Part shown: in pieces, positions 19,580 to 29,365 of the stretch
How the letters are laid out: every line of letters starts with the position of its first letter
Position numbering within the stretch: position 1 is the first letter of the stretch
Source: an uncultured bacterium
GTDB lineage: Bacteria; Nitrospirota; Thermodesulfovibrionia; Thermodesulfovibrionales; Thermodesulfovibrionaceae
NCBI GenBank assembly: GCA_937998865.1
Contig: CALLBR010000020.1
Coordinates: forward strand, 1-59,050
Length of the DNA: 59,050 bases
Reading direction: 5' to 3'
Translations under genes and position numbers: made by a program
Notes under the pieces: model-generated
What the model was told of the DNA's origin: nothing
Database searches by the model: none
What the model saw: only the letters and a program-made list of their open reading frames with translations

Positions 19580-19852
19580 TTACTTTACAACGTCTTTTAA
19601 AGCTTTACCAGCTGTGAATTTTGGCACTTTTGTGGCAGGAATTTTTATCTCCTGTCCAGTCCTTGGATTTCTTCCTTTTCTTGCTTTTCTCTTGGAAACG
19701 TAGAAACTACCAAACCCTACAAGAGTAACTTTCTCACCTTTTTTAAGAGCTTCCTTAATGGCTTCGATAGTGGAATCAAGGGCTTTTGCTGCTTCTGCCT
19801 TTGTTAATCCCGCTTTAGTGGCTATTTTCCCGATTAAATCTGCCTTTGTCAT
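19580..19852 (-). CDS. hup: HU-family DNA-binding protein
   Basis: The 90 residues match HU along their full length: MTKADLIGKIATKAGL, the core VTLVGFGSFYVSKRKARKGRNP, and GRNPRTGQEIKIPATKVPKF, the arm that inserts Pro into the DNA minor groove. HU bends and compacts the nucleoid. GGAGGTATC precedes the ATG and a clear promoter lies upstream. Whether it is HU or IHF cannot be decided; single-gene context and arm sequence favour HU. Confidence 0.93.
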   Translation of the reverse strand: MTKADLIGKIATKAGLTKAEAAKALDSTIEAIKEALKKGEKVTLVGFGSFYVSKRKARKGRNPRTGQEIKIPATKVPKFTAGKALKDVVK

Positions 19853-19896
19853 GATACCTCCTCCTTTTTAGTTGATAAATTAAGGATTTGTTGTAA

Positions 19897-19925
19897 ACAA
19901 TACCAAATTTTTAAAATATTGTCAA
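19897..19925 (-). promoter_or_regulatory. sigma70 promoter of the HU gene
   Basis: Reading the minus strand, TTGACA (19925-19920) and TATTGT (19902-19897) are separated by 17 bases and lie about 45 bases upstream of the HU start codon. Confidence 0.7.
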
Positions 19926-20255
19926 GTATTTTTTCTACCAAATTTTTTACAAAGTATGTCATTTTAAAAAAAAACAAATAAAATTGGAAGAGAAAATAAT
20001 CTCTTTTTTCTCTTTATAAAAATCCTTACTTTCCTATTTATTGGGAAAGCACCACCTTGTGCCTGAAGTAATCTCTCAAAATATTACTTTGTGACTATGT
20101 CTCCTTGCAATTACATATCAGGCTGCAAAGAGGAATACTCCACCCAGCATAAAGAAGGAGAAGAATTAAGCAATCTATTCTTGTAGCTTAATTATGATGT
20201 TTTTGCAGGGGAAAGACCTTATGAATCTTTTTGCTAAAGTGATGTAAAATAAATC
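19926..20255. other. Intergenic region without recognised features
   Basis: The stretch between the divergent HU and GGDEF genes is AT-rich. I looked for a c-di-GMP riboswitch because of the downstream GGDEF gene and saw none of its conserved blocks. No convincing coding remnant is present. Confidence 0.4.
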
Positions 20256-21155
20256 ATGTTACTTGATGAAAATTTAATGAATCTTTTAGATGATTTTTTT
20301 GTAGGTATTTATGTACTAGACAAGCAAAGGAAAATAATTTTTTGGAATAAGGAGGCAGAGAAAATAACAGGATACGAAGCAAAGGAAGTTGTTGGTAAAA
20401 GCTGTAGAGATAACCTTCTAAAACACGTAGACAAAAAAGGCAATGAGTTATGTATAAACGATTGTCCCATGGTGTTTGCCATGAATAAAAAAATAAAGGT
20501 GGAAGATGAGGTATTTCTCCATCATAAAAATGGATTTAGATTGTTAGTTAGAGTTAAAGGTATTCCTATTATAGAAGATAATGAAGCAAAAGGATTAATT
20601 GAACTCTTTGTTCCTAAAGGATTTACAAGTGAATACAATCATATAGATGATTTAATTGACTTAGCCTACCGGGATTCTCTTACTGAAGCTTACAACAGAA
20701 AAGGTTTTGATTTTATGTATCCCCTTCGTCAGAGAGAAATGGAATTATTAGGATTTCATACGGCCATCTTGTTTTTTGACATTGATGATTTTAAAAAAAT
20801 AAATGATACTTATGGACATGATGTGGGAGACAAAGTTTTAATTGCTGTTGCACAGACTTTTATTAAATCATTAAGAAGAGATGATATGGTAATTAGGTGG
20901 GGAGGAGAAGAGTTTGTTTTAATTTTATTTTTCAGAAAATTAGGGTTCTTAAATGAAATAGGGAGAAAGTTAGTAAAATTAATCGAAAGCACCTTCATCC
21001 ATTATTCAGATAAAATAATTAAGATAACCATCTCAGGTGGCGGAACTTATCTTAGAAAGGAAGAAGATATTCATCAAGCAATAAATAGGGCTGATAGACT
21101 TATGTATGAAGCAAAGAAAAAAGGTAAGAATCAATTTATTAGTGATTTAAAGTAA
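20256..21155 (+). CDS. PAS-GGDEF diguanylate cyclase
   Basis: The 299-residue soluble protein has an N-terminal PAS domain (about 8-125; GIYVLDKQRKIIFWNKEAEKITGY) and a C-terminal GGDEF domain (about 135-297). The active site reads RWGGEEF and is preceded by RRDD, which fits the RxxD inhibitory site for product binding. FFDIDDFKKINDTYGHDVGD supplies the metal-binding Asp. It should make cyclic di-GMP in response to a ligand or redox state sensed by PAS. The PAS region has several Cys (KSCRDN, ELCINDCPM), so a metal or redox signal is conceivable. It stands alone and its ribosome binding site is weak. Confidence 0.92.
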   Translation: MLLDENLMNLLDDFFVGIYVLDKQRKIIFWNKEAEKITGYEAKEVVGKSCRDNLLKHVDKKGNELCINDCPMVFAMNKKIKVEDEVFLHHKNGFRLLVRVKGIPIIEDNEAKGLIELFVPKGFTSEYNHIDDLIDLAYRDSLTEAYNRKGFDFMYPLRQREMELLGFHTAILFFDIDDFKKINDTYGHDVGDKVLIAVAQTFIKSLRRDDMVIRWGGEEFVLILFFRKLGFLNEIGRKLVKLIESTFIHYSDKIIKITISGGGTYLRKEEDIHQAINRADRLMYEAKKKGKNQFISDLK

Positions 21156-21434
21156 TCATTAATCTTTCATAATTTTAAAAATAATCCCTTTTTATAAAGT
21201 TTCCAAAAACAAAAGTCCTCTTTTTACCACCATGAAAAAATCTACTGTTTTAAGAATTGAAAAGGCTTTTACTTTAGTTAGGATTCTCACCCAAAATAAC
21301 AGAAAAGGTGCCCTTCTTAGATGCCTTACCAACAGTTAATATTTTTGTCTGCAATTTAGGAGCATGATAAAAATTTTTCTTTTTTTTGTAAAAATTATGT
21401 TATAATTTTCCACTTCTTTTTAGGGAGGGGATAT

Positions 21435-22826
21435 ATGAAAAAAATTTTTTTAAGAATTTTGATGAGTTTTCTATTTATCCTCAATTTTTCAGCTATTTCT
21501 TATGGAATTGAAAATGAACCCGGAGCCTCCATTAGATTAAGACAAGAGATATGGGATAATGTAGTATCACTTGGAACTGCTAGAAATGCTCAACCAGATA
21601 GAAATTTTTTCCGATTAAGAATTCAAATATGGAACAATATTAAGTTTAATGATGATTTGAATCTATATGTAAGATTAGCTACTGAACCAAAATACTTCGC
21701 TGGTCCTTACAAACTTGCTCTTGATGGCGGAAAAAACCTGAAACATTTCGATCAAGATGAATTAGTAATTGACAATCTTTATATAGACATAAAAAAACCT
21801 TTTAATCTTCCGGTAAATCTGAGACTGGGAAGACAGGATTTTCTTGGAAAAGACATGTATGGCGAAGGCTTCCTAATTTTTGATGGAACTCCGGGAGATG
21901 GTTCAAGAACCTTTTATTTTAATGCCTTAAAAGCTTCTCTTTTGATTGCTGCAGGTCATTCCATTGATGTGGTATATGTTTCAGAACCTAAGACAGATCA
22001 GTATCTACCAAGCCTCCACCCCTCTTATGACGATGGATCAAAAGCTTACATCAATCATAAAAAAAGACTTACAGGATCGAACGAGAGAGGAATCTGGATT
22101 TATGGCAGACATAAAATTACGGAGGGATTAAATTTAGAACCTTATTACATCTATAAAAAAGAAAAAGATTATGATAACATCAAAGAAAAATATATAAACA
22201 CCTTTGGATTAAGAACAGTTCTTACAATAAATGATTTCTCTTTAAGAGGAGAATTGGCATTGCAAAAGGGAAAATATGAAGCAAATGACAATAAAATTAG
22301 AGGAGTGGGTGGATATTTATTTGGAAGCTATACGGCTAAAAAATGCCCTCTAACTCCTACTTTAGAAGTAGGATATGTATATCTTTCAGGTGATAAAAAT
22401 GATACAACTAAAGATGAAGGTTTCAACCCCTTGTTTTCAAGAGCTCCCCAATGGAATGAACTATTAATATACACCTTAATACCTGAAACAGCTGGTAAAG
22501 GAGGACCTATACCTGGATATTGGACAAACATAAAAGGTATTGTAACAAAACTTAAACTTAATCCCTTAAAAGATCTAAGTATCATTTTATCATATCAACA
22601 TTTCTGGGCAGATGAAAAAACCAATATTACCACAGGTCCTTACAAAGACATGTTCTCCAACAACGGAAAAAATAGAGGAGATCTATGGGCAATAGTAGGA
22701 AATTATAAATTCAATAAAAATCTGGATGCTTTGATTCAACTGGAATATTTTGAACCAGGAAACTTTTATTCTGACAAAACTAAAAATGCTACCTTCTTTA
22801 GATGGCAACTTCAATATAAACTATAA
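21435..22826 (+). CDS. Alginate-export-family outer-membrane porin
   Basis: The 463-residue protein has a signal peptide (hydrophobic MSFLFILNFSAISYG, cleavage near residue 24). A mature region of alternating amphipathic strands follows and ends in Trp-Gln-Leu-Gln-Tyr-Lys-Leu, a typical beta-barrel finish. The opening GASIRLRQEIWDN and the FFRLRIQIWNNIKFNDDLNLYVRLATEPKYF-type region match the Alginate_exp (PF13372-type) barrel. The family covers porins for varied substrates, so alginate itself should not be assumed. GGGAGGGG precedes the ATG. The next gene follows after 12 bp and may be co-transcribed. Confidence 0.75.
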   Translation: MKKIFLRILMSFLFILNFSAISYGIENEPGASIRLRQEIWDNVVSLGTARNAQPDRNFFRLRIQIWNNIKFNDDLNLYVRLATEPKYFAGPYKLALDGGKNLKHFDQDELVIDNLYIDIKKPFNLPVNLRLGRQDFLGKDMYGEGFLIFDGTPGDGSRTFYFNALKASLLIAAGHSIDVVYVSEPKTDQYLPSLHPSYDDGSKAYINHKKRLTGSNERGIWIYGRHKITEGLNLEPYYIYKKEKDYDNIKEKYINTFGLRTVLTINDFSLRGELALQKGKYEANDNKIRGVGGYLFGSYTAKKCPLTPTLEVGYVYLSGDKNDTTKDEGFNPLFSRAPQWNELLIYTLIPETAGKGGPIPGYWTNIKGIVTKLKLNPLKDLSIILSYQHFWADEKTNITTGPYKDMFSNNGKNRGDLWAIVGNYKFNKNLDALIQLEYFEPGNFYSDKTKNATFFRWQLQYKL

Positions 22827-22838
22827 GGACAAAAGAGG

Positions 22839-23621
22839 ATGAGAAGAGTAAAACAAATTGTTATTCAGATTCTTCTCATCCTCTCTATTTTTTCTATTTC
22901 ATATGCATGGGACTGTAAAACTCATGCATACATAGCCAAAAAAGCTGGATTAAAAGTTCCTGAAGCAGCTTGTATGCCTGATATAATTAGAGATGAACTC
23001 TATGACCTTTTATCTCCATCTCATTATCATAATGCTTCACCCGATACTTTTGTAACATCTGAATATATTGAGAGATTTAATGTGGAAGAGATTTTAATAG
23101 AGAATAAGGGAAAAAGATACAAAATTTCTGTGCCTCATCCTTCGGGAATTCTTTATTGGAAAATTTTACAGATTTTTGAAAAAATGAAATCACTCGATAA
23201 ATCTATTCAGGATAACCTTCTTGCCTATGAATATTATCTATTCAACATAGCCCACTACATAGGAGATCTTTCACAGCCACTTCATAATTTTCCCTATGGA
23301 GAATATCCAGCAAGCGATGGAAAAGTTTATGCCTTGGAGGGAAACTTTAACAAAGAATATCACTTTAAATTTGATGAATCCTTTAGCCATTCCTTGTACA
23401 TTAATCCACAAATAGACTTTCTAATTGAAAAAAACATAAAGGACTTAAATATAAGGTCAAAGGAAGACTTAAAAAAAGAGATTTCCGCTATTGCTAATGC
23501 AGCATTAAAGATAGCTAATGCCTGTTTTAAAGAGAATAGATTACCTTCGGAAGAAGAATTAGTTCAACAAATCTCATGGTCTATTTCTCTTCTTAAAGCA
23601 ATAATTAAAGCAACGAATTAA
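22839..23621 (+). CDS. Exported S1/P1-nuclease or zinc phospholipase C-like protein
   Basis: The 260-residue protein has a signal peptide (IQILLILSIFSISYA) that would leave Trp as the first mature residue (WDCKTHAYIAKKAG). This is the hallmark of the zinc-dependent phospholipase C / S1-P1 nuclease superfamily, where the N-terminal Trp binds zinc. Further zinc ligands are likely in SPSHYHNASPD and in NIAHYIGDLSQPLHNFPYG, the family's HxxxDxxxPxH-type motif. Phosphodiester or phospholipid hydrolysis in the periplasm is probable; the substrate is unknown. Its last 17 bp overlap the convergent TIGR02757 gene. Confidence 0.75.
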   Translation: MRRVKQIVIQILLILSIFSISYAWDCKTHAYIAKKAGLKVPEAACMPDIIRDELYDLLSPSHYHNASPDTFVTSEYIERFNVEEILIENKGKRYKISVPHPSGILYWKILQIFEKMKSLDKSIQDNLLAYEYYLFNIAHYIGDLSQPLHNFPYGEYPASDGKVYALEGNFNKEYHFKFDESFSHSLYINPQIDFLIEKNIKDLNIRSKEDLKKEISAIANAALKIANACFKENRLPSEEELVQQISWSISLLKAIIKATN

Positions 23622-24378
23622 TGTGCCCATGGCATAAAACAAAATCATATTTTAAAGGATCTTCCGGATCTATTCTTCTTAGGTAATCAGTAATCTCCAA
23701 TGCTGTCTTTAGATTTATGCTATTTCTTTTGGTAAAACCTAATTTTTTTGAAACTTTCCAAATATGAATATCAAGAGGAATGATAAGCTCATTGGCTTTA
23801 ATATCTGTCCAGAGTCCAAAATCTATGTCTCTTCTTCTCACCATCCAACGAAGAAATAAATTGATCCTCTTACAGGGACTCCCTTTCTGAGGATTAGGGA
23901 AAAAGTGAAGTAAGCCCTGTCTTTTTATGTTCTTTCCGTAAATGGGAGACAGGTCAACAGAGAGAGCTGATTGAGTATAATTAAAGATTGCCTCTACAAT
24001 ATTTTGAGCATGAAAGTAATATTTCAAAGACTCTGAAGGAGACTTCTCAATTAGTTTTTGAATTATGAACAAAAAAGCTACAATATCATGGATGTTACTG
24101 AATCTATATTTGATTCTCAATTTCTTTAGCATAGAAGAAGGTTTAAAATTTTTAATAAAATCTGAAGGGTTTTTACCAAAAAGGAGGAAAAGTTCTTCCA
24201 GGAATTTACAGAAACATCTTATGCTTCCATAGGCAAAAGAAGAGGCAATCAATCCTGTTATTTCAATGTCTAAGGGATTATCAAATCTTTTAGGGAATTT
24301 AATAGGATCATTCATAACAGCACTTTTAAAATCGAAGGTACAATATAATTTTTCAAGCCTTTCCCTTATTTCATCCAT
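23605..24378 (-). CDS. TIGR02757/DUF2400-family protein
   Basis: The 257-residue soluble protein carries the family landmarks DPIKFPKRFDNPLDIEITGLIASSFAYG, KRINLFLRWMVRRRDIDFGLWTDI, PLDIHIWKVSKKLGFTKR and FVLCHGHIN (each shown in part). No biochemical role is established for the family that I know of; a distant link to helix-hairpin-helix DNA glycosylases has been suggested. It is transcribed convergently with the preceding hydrolase gene and divergently from leuC. Confidence 0.82.
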   Translation of the reverse strand: MDEIRERLEKLYCTFDFKSAVMNDPIKFPKRFDNPLDIEITGLIASSFAYGSIRCFCKFLEELFLLFGKNPSDFIKNFKPSSMLKKLRIKYRFSNIHDIVAFLFIIQKLIEKSPSESLKYYFHAQNIVEAIFNYTQSALSVDLSPIYGKNIKRQGLLHFFPNPQKGSPCKRINLFLRWMVRRRDIDFGLWTDIKANELIIPLDIHIWKVSKKLGFTKRNSINLKTALEITDYLRRIDPEDPLKYDFVLCHGHINSLL

Positions 24379-24446
24379 TCGAATATTTTTGATTATTTTT
24401 CAGTCTTTGTGCAATAATAAATTTATTTAACAGAGAGGAGGTTTTT

Positions 24447-25712
24447 ATGGGAATGACTATTGCTCAAAAAATTCTTGCAGATCATGCCGGTAAAAAGGAG
24501 GTTTCTCCTGGCGAGATAATCAATGCAAAGGTAGATTTAGTTTTAGCAAATGACATAACAGCACCTATTGCTATAAAGGAATTTGAAAAATTGGGAGTTA
24601 AGAGTGTTTTTGATAAAGAAAAGATAGCCCTTGTACCTGACCATTTTACACCTCAAAAAGACATAAAAGCAGCAGAACAATGCAAGATGCTAAAGGATTT
24701 TGCTAAGAGATACAATGTTAAACATTATTTTGAAATAGGAAGAGTTGGAATTGAGCATGCACTTTTGCCAGAGGAGGGAATAGTTCTCCCTGGAGACCTT
24801 GTAATTGGAGCAGACAGTCACACCTGTACTTACGGAGCCTTAGGAGCTTTTGCCACCGGTGTTGGCTCTACAGATGCAGCAGTTGCCATAGCAACAGGAG
24901 AGTGTTGGTTTAAAGTACCTGAAACAATTAAATTTATTTACTATGGAAAGCTTCAAAAATGGGTAGGTGGAAAGGATTTAATTCTCTATACTATTGGTGA
25001 TATTGGGGTAGAAGGAGCCTCCTACATGGTTATGGAATTTTCTGGAGAGGTTATTGACAACATGTCCATGAGCGGTAGACTAACAATGTGTAATATGGCA
25101 ATTGAGGCAGGAGCAAAAACAGGAATAATTATACCCGATAAGATTACAGAGGAGTATGTGAAAAATAGAGCAAAAAGATCATATAAATTCTATAGTTCTG
25201 ACTCCGATGCAAGATATTTTGACATAAAAGAATATGACTGCTCAAAAATTCCACCTCTTGTGGCATGTCCTCATCTTCCATCAAATGTGAAACCTGCTAG
25301 TGAGCTTACGCATATTAAGATAGATCAAGTAGTAGTAGGTTCTTGCACTAATGGAAGACTTGAGGATCTAAGAGAAGCTGCAATGGTTCTCAGAGGAAGA
25401 AAAGTAAATCCAGAGGTAAGAATGATTGTCATCCCAGCTACACAAAAAATTTACATGGAAGCCCTTCGAGAAGGTCTTCTTGAAATATTTATTGAAGCTC
25501 AGGCTGTTGTATCGCCACCTACTTGTGGTCCCTGTCTAGGAGGTCATATGGGTATCCTTGCAAAGGGTGAAAGAGCTATCGCAACTACCAATAGAAACTT
25601 TGTGGGCAGAATGGGACATCCTGAAAGTGAAGTATATCTAAGCAATCCTGCTGTGGCAGCAGCAAGCGCAGTGCTTGGAAGAATAGGCACTCCTGAAGAA
25701 TTAGGATTGTAA
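24447..25712 (+). CDS. leuC: 3-isopropylmalate dehydratase large subunit
   Basis: The 421-residue aconitase-fold protein isomerises 2- to 3-isopropylmalate in leucine synthesis. The three [4Fe-4S] ligands are visible in VVGSCTNGR and in [10 protein letters not shown], and the substrate region [21 protein letters not shown] is intact. The length is that of the shorter LeuC/HacA (archaeal-type) branch. leuD is not adjacent, so the partner is elsewhere. Homoaconitase activity is an alternative. GAGAGGAGG precedes the ATG. The 3' end overlaps the convergent ybeY by 12 bp. Confidence 0.9.
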   Translation: MGMTIAQKILADHAGKKEVSPGEIINAKVDLVLANDITAPIAIKEFEKLGVKSVFDKEKIALVPDHFTPQKDIKAAEQCKMLKDFAKRYNVKHYFEIGRVGIEHALLPEEGIVLPGDLVIGADSHTCTYGALGAFATGVGSTDAAVAIATGECWFKVPETIKFIYYGKLQKWVGGKDLILYTIGDIGVEGASYMVMEFSGEVIDNMSMSGRLTMCNMAIEAGAKTGIIIPDKITEEYVKNRAKRSYKFYSSDSDARYFDIKEYDCSKIPPLVACPHLPSNVKPASELTHIKIDQVVVGSCTNGRLEDLREAAMVLRGRKVNPEVRMIVIPATQKIYMEALREGLLEIFIEAQAVVSPPTCGPCLGGHMGILAKGERAIATTNRNFVGRMGHPESEVYLSNPAVAAASAVLGRIGTPEELGL

Positions 25713-26171
25713 TTCCTTTAAAATTTTTCCTTCTACTTTTGCCATTTTTCTTGCATAGTAGGCTGACTTTTCATGATCGTAGCCAAAAAGATGAAGAATC
25801 CCGTGAATAATTAGTCTCTCTATCTCCTGCCAGAAAGTTACACCGAATTGTCTTGATTGAATTTTTGCCTTTTCTGGACAGATTACAATTTCACCAAGAT
25901 AAACTTCTTCCATTGAAAATTTATCCTCAAAATAAGAGAAAGATAACACATCTGTTACATATTTTTTACCACGATATTTATAATTAAGCTCTTTCATTCT
26001 TTTTGCACCTATCAAAACTATAGAGATTGTCAAAATATTAAAATTTTTTTTCCTTTTGAAAATTCCCAAATCTTGTGAAATTTTCAGTATTTTTTTAGTG
26101 GTTTCTTTCAATCTTTTTTGAGAAATTTTGGTCTTTCTTTGCTGATTTTTAATATCAACTAAAACTTCCAA
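25701..26171 (-). CDS. ybeY: Endoribonuclease YbeY
   Basis: The 156-residue metallo-RNase matures 16S rRNA and takes part in ribosome quality control. The zinc motif [11 protein letters not shown] (H-x3-H-x5-H) is intact and [18 protein letters not shown] is the conserved preceding block. The N-terminal 50 residues are more basic than usual. The start overlaps the pgpH-like gene by 17 bp, and the phoH-pgpH-ybeY order is widely conserved. Confidence 0.95.
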   Translation of the reverse strand: MEVLVDIKNQQRKTKISQKRLKETTKKILKISQDLGIFKRKKNFNILTISIVLIGAKRMKELNYKYRGKKYVTDVLSFSYFEDKFSMEEVYLGEIVICPEKAKIQSRQFGVTFWQEIERLIIHGILHLFGYDHEKSAYYARKMAKVEGKILKELQS

Positions 26172-27681
26172 CTTTTCTCTCTTCTCTTTTTATCTCTGGG
26201 TAAGGTATTCTTCTATGAAAAATTCCCGTTAATACATGTTCGAATCTTTTTTTTATCTCAATTAAATCTTTTAGAGTTATTTCACACTCATCAAGTTGCC
26301 CATCATTGAAAATGTTTTTTACTATTTTATCTATGAGATTAGAAATTCTTGCAGGAGTGGGATCATCAAGAGTTCTTGCAGAGGCTTCAACAGCATCAGC
26401 AAGCATAATAAGAGCCGCAAGCTTTGTTTGAGGTTTAGGCCCAGGATATCTATAATCTATCTCTGATGGTGGAATTTCTTGCTCCTTTAAGGCTTTTTGA
26501 TAAAAATAAGTGACTAGAGAAGTTCCATGATGTTGTTGAATTATATCTTTTATTATCTCTGGTAAATTATACTCCTCAGCGAGCTCTACTCCGTCTTTTA
26601 CATGAGAAATTATGATCATACTGCTTAAATGGGGACTTAATTTCTCATGTCTACTTATACATCCCGTTTGATTCTCTATAAAATACTCTGGCATTCTTAC
26701 TTTACCTATATCGTGATAATAGGAAGCCACCTTAGCTAATAGAGGATTTACCCCTACAACCTCTGCTGCTGATTCTGCAAGACTGCCTACAATCATGCTG
26801 TGATGATAAGTACCAGGAGCCTCCACCGAGAGATGTTTCAACAAAGGATGGTCAATATCAAGGAGTTCAATTAAACTTAAAGGAGTAGCAATTTTGAAAA
26901 ATTTCTCCAAGGCAGGTAAGAAGGAAAAACAGAGAGCCGATACAAAAAATCCGTTAGTCAAGGAAAAAACAAGTAAAAAATAAACAGACTCAATTTTAAA
27001 TCCATCTGTAATAGATAAAATTGACAGAGAGGAAATAAATGTCAATAAAACTATATAAAAACCAGCATTGATTATATCACTTCTTTTCTTTACTCTAAAA
27101 AGAGCAAAAGCAGCAATCAGACAGGTAATGAAAACATAAAGAGGAAATAGAGAGATTTTAATCCAAATACCTATCATTAAACTTAATACAAGAGAGAATA
27201 TTATAGCTGTGTGAAAATCAAAAACCATTACAACTATAACTGCACCAATTGCCAAGGGTATACCAAAATAATGAATAATTGGATTTTCTATGCCCATACC
27301 CTTTGAAAAAATATAAAAGAGGTGTTCAAATACCCTTGCCACTACTAAATTTAAAATCAAAAGACTACTGAGGAGAAGTAAAGACTTTTTCTTTTTCAAA
27401 TAGGTTGGTTTGTATCTTTTTAAGTCTCTGTAGAAAAAATGAAGTAAAATAAAAACTAAAATTGTGCTTCCTAAAAAAGCTAGAACCCCCCTTTTATAAT
27501 CATGCAAGAGAAGAGAAATCAATAAGGAGAGTAAAATGAGCGGATAAATTACTTCTCTGTCAATAAAATTAATCTTTAGTTGACTTTTTTTATTTTGCTT
27601 TAGTCTTTCAATAAATCTTTTTATATATGGTTTTGAGGAATTTTGTGATTTAAGATTCTGAATGTCTTTCATATTTTTCAT
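26155..27681 (-). CDS. PgpH-like membrane HD-domain phosphohydrolase
   Basis: The 508 residues have seven or so membrane helices (about 48-265), then an HD domain from about residue 290 with HHSMIVGSLAE, the metal-binding YYHDIGK and IIQQHHGTS. This matches the C-terminal part of PgpH/YqfF, a c-di-AMP phosphodiesterase of about 700 residues. The large extracellular 7TMR-HDED domain is missing here. With cdaA in the same window, c-di-AMP hydrolysis is a reasonable inference. The start overlaps phoH by 32 bp. Confidence 0.85.
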   Translation of the reverse strand: MKNMKDIQNLKSQNSSKPYIKRFIERLKQNKKSQLKINFIDREVIYPLILLSLLISLLLHDYKRGVLAFLGSTILVFILLHFFYRDLKRYKPTYLKKKKSLLLLSSLLILNLVVARVFEHLFYIFSKGMGIENPIIHYFGIPLAIGAVIVVMVFDFHTAIIFSLVLSLMIGIWIKISLFPLYVFITCLIAAFALFRVKKRSDIINAGFYIVLLTFISSLSILSITDGFKIESVYFLLVFSLTNGFFVSALCFSFLPALEKFFKIATPLSLIELLDIDHPLLKHLSVEAPGTYHHSMIVGSLAESAAEVVGVNPLLAKVASYYHDIGKVRMPEYFIENQTGCISRHEKLSPHLSSMIIISHVKDGVELAEEYNLPEIIKDIIQQHHGTSLVTYFYQKALKEQEIPPSEIDYRYPGPKPQTKLAALIMLADAVEASARTLDDPTPARISNLIDKIVKNIFNDGQLDECEITLKDLIEIKKRFEHVLTGIFHRRIPYPEIKREERKVGSFS

Positions 27682-28612
27682 AGGCTTTTATTATCTCCTG
27701 TACAAGTCTGTGTCTGACAACATCCTTGTCAGTAAAATAAATAATTTTAATTCCCTCTATATCTTTTAAAATTTTGAGAGCTTCTACTAAACCTGAACTT
27801 TTCTGCGGTGGCAAATCAATTTGCGTTATATCTCCAGTAATAACTGTTTTTGAACCAAAACCAAGCCTCGTCAGATACATCTTCATCTGTTCAGTAGTAG
27901 TGTTTTGAGCTTCATCAAGAATTATAAAAGCATCGTTAAGAGTTCTTCCTCTCATAAAAGCCAAGGGAGCAATTTCAATTGCTCCTTTTTCGATTAATTT
28001 AGAGGCTTTATCAAGATCAAGCATATCATAGAGAGCATCATAAAGTGGTCTTAAATAAGGACTTACTTTTTCTTCAATAGCACCTGGTAAAAAGCCTAAT
28101 TTCTCTCCTGCCTCTACAGCAGGTCTCACAAGCACAATTCTGGACACCACACGACTAAGCAAAAAATGTATTGCCATAGCCATAGCAAGATAGGTTTTGC
28201 CTGTACCTGCTGGTCCTATCCCAAAGACAATATCATACTTTAACATTGCCTCTGTATATATTTTTTGTGTCTCTGTTTTGGGTATTATGATCCTTTTCTT
28301 GGAGGGAATAGGAATACCACCTTTAAAGAGTCCTAAAATGGAAACTGGCTTCCCTTCTCTAAGAGATTGTAAAGAATGCATTACATCTTCTGGTTTTACT
28401 ATGTATCCTTCTTTATTAACAATTCTTATCTCTTCTATTATTTTTTCAGCCTGTTGTATGTCTCTTTCATCTTCTCCTTGAATAATAAGTTTATTACCCC
28501 TGATACTCAAAGTAACATTTAAAACTTCTTCTATGATTTTTAATATCTTGTCTAATGCACCATGAATAAAGGGATATTCTCTTTCTTCATTTAATTCGAT
28601 TATGCGTCCTAT
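27650..28612 (-). CDS. phoH: PhoH-family ATPase with apparent AUA start
   Basis: The ATPase domain has Walker A GPAGTGKTYLAMAMA, FMRGRTLNDAFIILDEAQN (Walker B DEAQ) and TGDITQIDLP, as in PhoH/YbeZ. The shortest plausible reading starts at a TTG (28510). However, the same frame stays open for 34 more codons and encodes the family's N-terminal block: GRIIELNEEREYPFIHGALD followed by KILKIIEEVLNVTLSIRGN. No ATG, GTG or TTG lies in frame in that extension. Its first suitable codon is ATA (28612-28610), placed 6 bases after a perfect AGGAGG. I therefore place the start at ATA, giving 320 residues, the usual length. A sequencing error is the alternative. The start lies 3 bp after the upstream stop. 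Confidence 0.85.
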   Translation of the reverse strand: MGRIIELNEEREYPFIHGALDKILKIIEEVLNVTLSIRGNKLIIQGEDERDIQQAEKIIEEIRIVNKEGYIVKPEDVMHSLQSLREGKPVSILGLFKGGIPIPSKKRIIIPKTETQKIYTEAMLKYDIVFGIGPAGTGKTYLAMAMAIHFLLSRVVSRIVLVRPAVEAGEKLGFLPGAIEEKVSPYLRPLYDALYDMLDLDKASKLIEKGAIEIAPLAFMRGRTLNDAFIILDEAQNTTTEQMKMYLTRLGFGSKTVITGDITQIDLPPQKSSGLVEALKILKDIEGIKIIYFTDKDVVRHRLVQEIIKAYEKYERHSES

Positions 28613-28615
28613 TTT

Positions 28616-29365
28616 TTACCTCCTTTGAAAGTTTCTTTTCAATATAAAGTTCTCAAAGCCCTTTGACCGAAGCTCCTCTGATACTTTTTTAGCTTGAGAA
28701 AACTTCAGATACTTTCCTATCCTTACTTTGTAATTATCTTCCCTTGTTAAATAGACCTGATAACCATTACTCTTTAATCTTTCTAACAAAGTCTCTGCAT
28801 TTGTAAGTTCAGAGAAAGCACCTAACTGGACGGTATAAAAGTTCTGTGAAAAGGACTTAGATATTTTCTTTCCTTTTTTTGTTTGCGAAAGCATTTTTTC
28901 GGTATTCTGACTTTTAATCCTATCTTGAGTTTTTATCTGAGATTGAGTCTCATGAATTTGATTTGGTTTTTCAGTCTTTGAAGTTTGAGGCTCCTTTTCT
29001 TTTAATTTTTCTCTTTCAGATTCTTTTAATTTCTCTTTGTCAGCTGAAATCTGAGGAATCTCCTTATCTTTAATTTCACTTTCATTGGATTCCTTTTGTT
29101 TTGACTCATTAGCTTTTGCTTCATTTTTATTTGTTTCACTTGGCAAATTTATAGGTTCCTGTTTTTTTGCTAAAGCAGTTTCTACTGTAGATGGTAAAAC
29201 AGTTTTTTCTGAATCCTCTATTTTTTTTATTTCTACCTCTTTCTTAGGAGAGGCAATAAAAGATATAGAAAAACCTAAAATAACTCCTAAAACTACACAT
29301 CCTGATAAAATAAGGAAAAAAATTTTTTTGCTTATTACTATTAACTCATCTCCTTTTTGTTTCAT
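28616..29365 (-). CDS. SPOR-domain membrane protein
   Basis: The 249-residue protein has an N-terminal inner-membrane anchor (IFFLILSGCVVLGVILGF, about 15-32). A low-complexity Lys/Glu/Ser/Gln linker of about 130 residues follows. The C-terminal SPOR domain (about 170-245) has FYTVQLGAFSELTNAETLLERL and VRIGKYLKFSQAKK, each in part. SPOR domains bind denuded peptidoglycan at the division septum. It overlaps queA by 4 bp. Confidence 0.9.
   Translation of the reverse strand: MKQKGDELIVISKKIFFLILSGCVVLGVILGFSISFIASPKKEVEIKKIEDSEKTVLPSTVETALAKKQEPINLPSETNKNEAKANESKQKESNESEIKDKEIPQISADKEKLKESEREKLKEKEPQTSKTEKPNQIHETQSQIKTQDRIKSQNTEKMLSQTKKGKKISKSFSQNFYTVQLGAFSELTNAETLLERLKSNGYQVYLTREDNYKVRIGKYLKFSQAKKVSEELRSKGFENFILKRNFQRR

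Noticed and set aside
20036-20255. c-di-GMP riboswitch upstream of the GGDEF gene
   Set aside because: The conserved GEMM blocks are not present on either strand.
21290-21370. Minus-strand stretch reading ILTVGKASKKGTFSVILGENP, like a YfiR-family remnant
   Set aside because: Only about 25 codons are readable and nothing family-like flanks them; too short to support a pseudogene.
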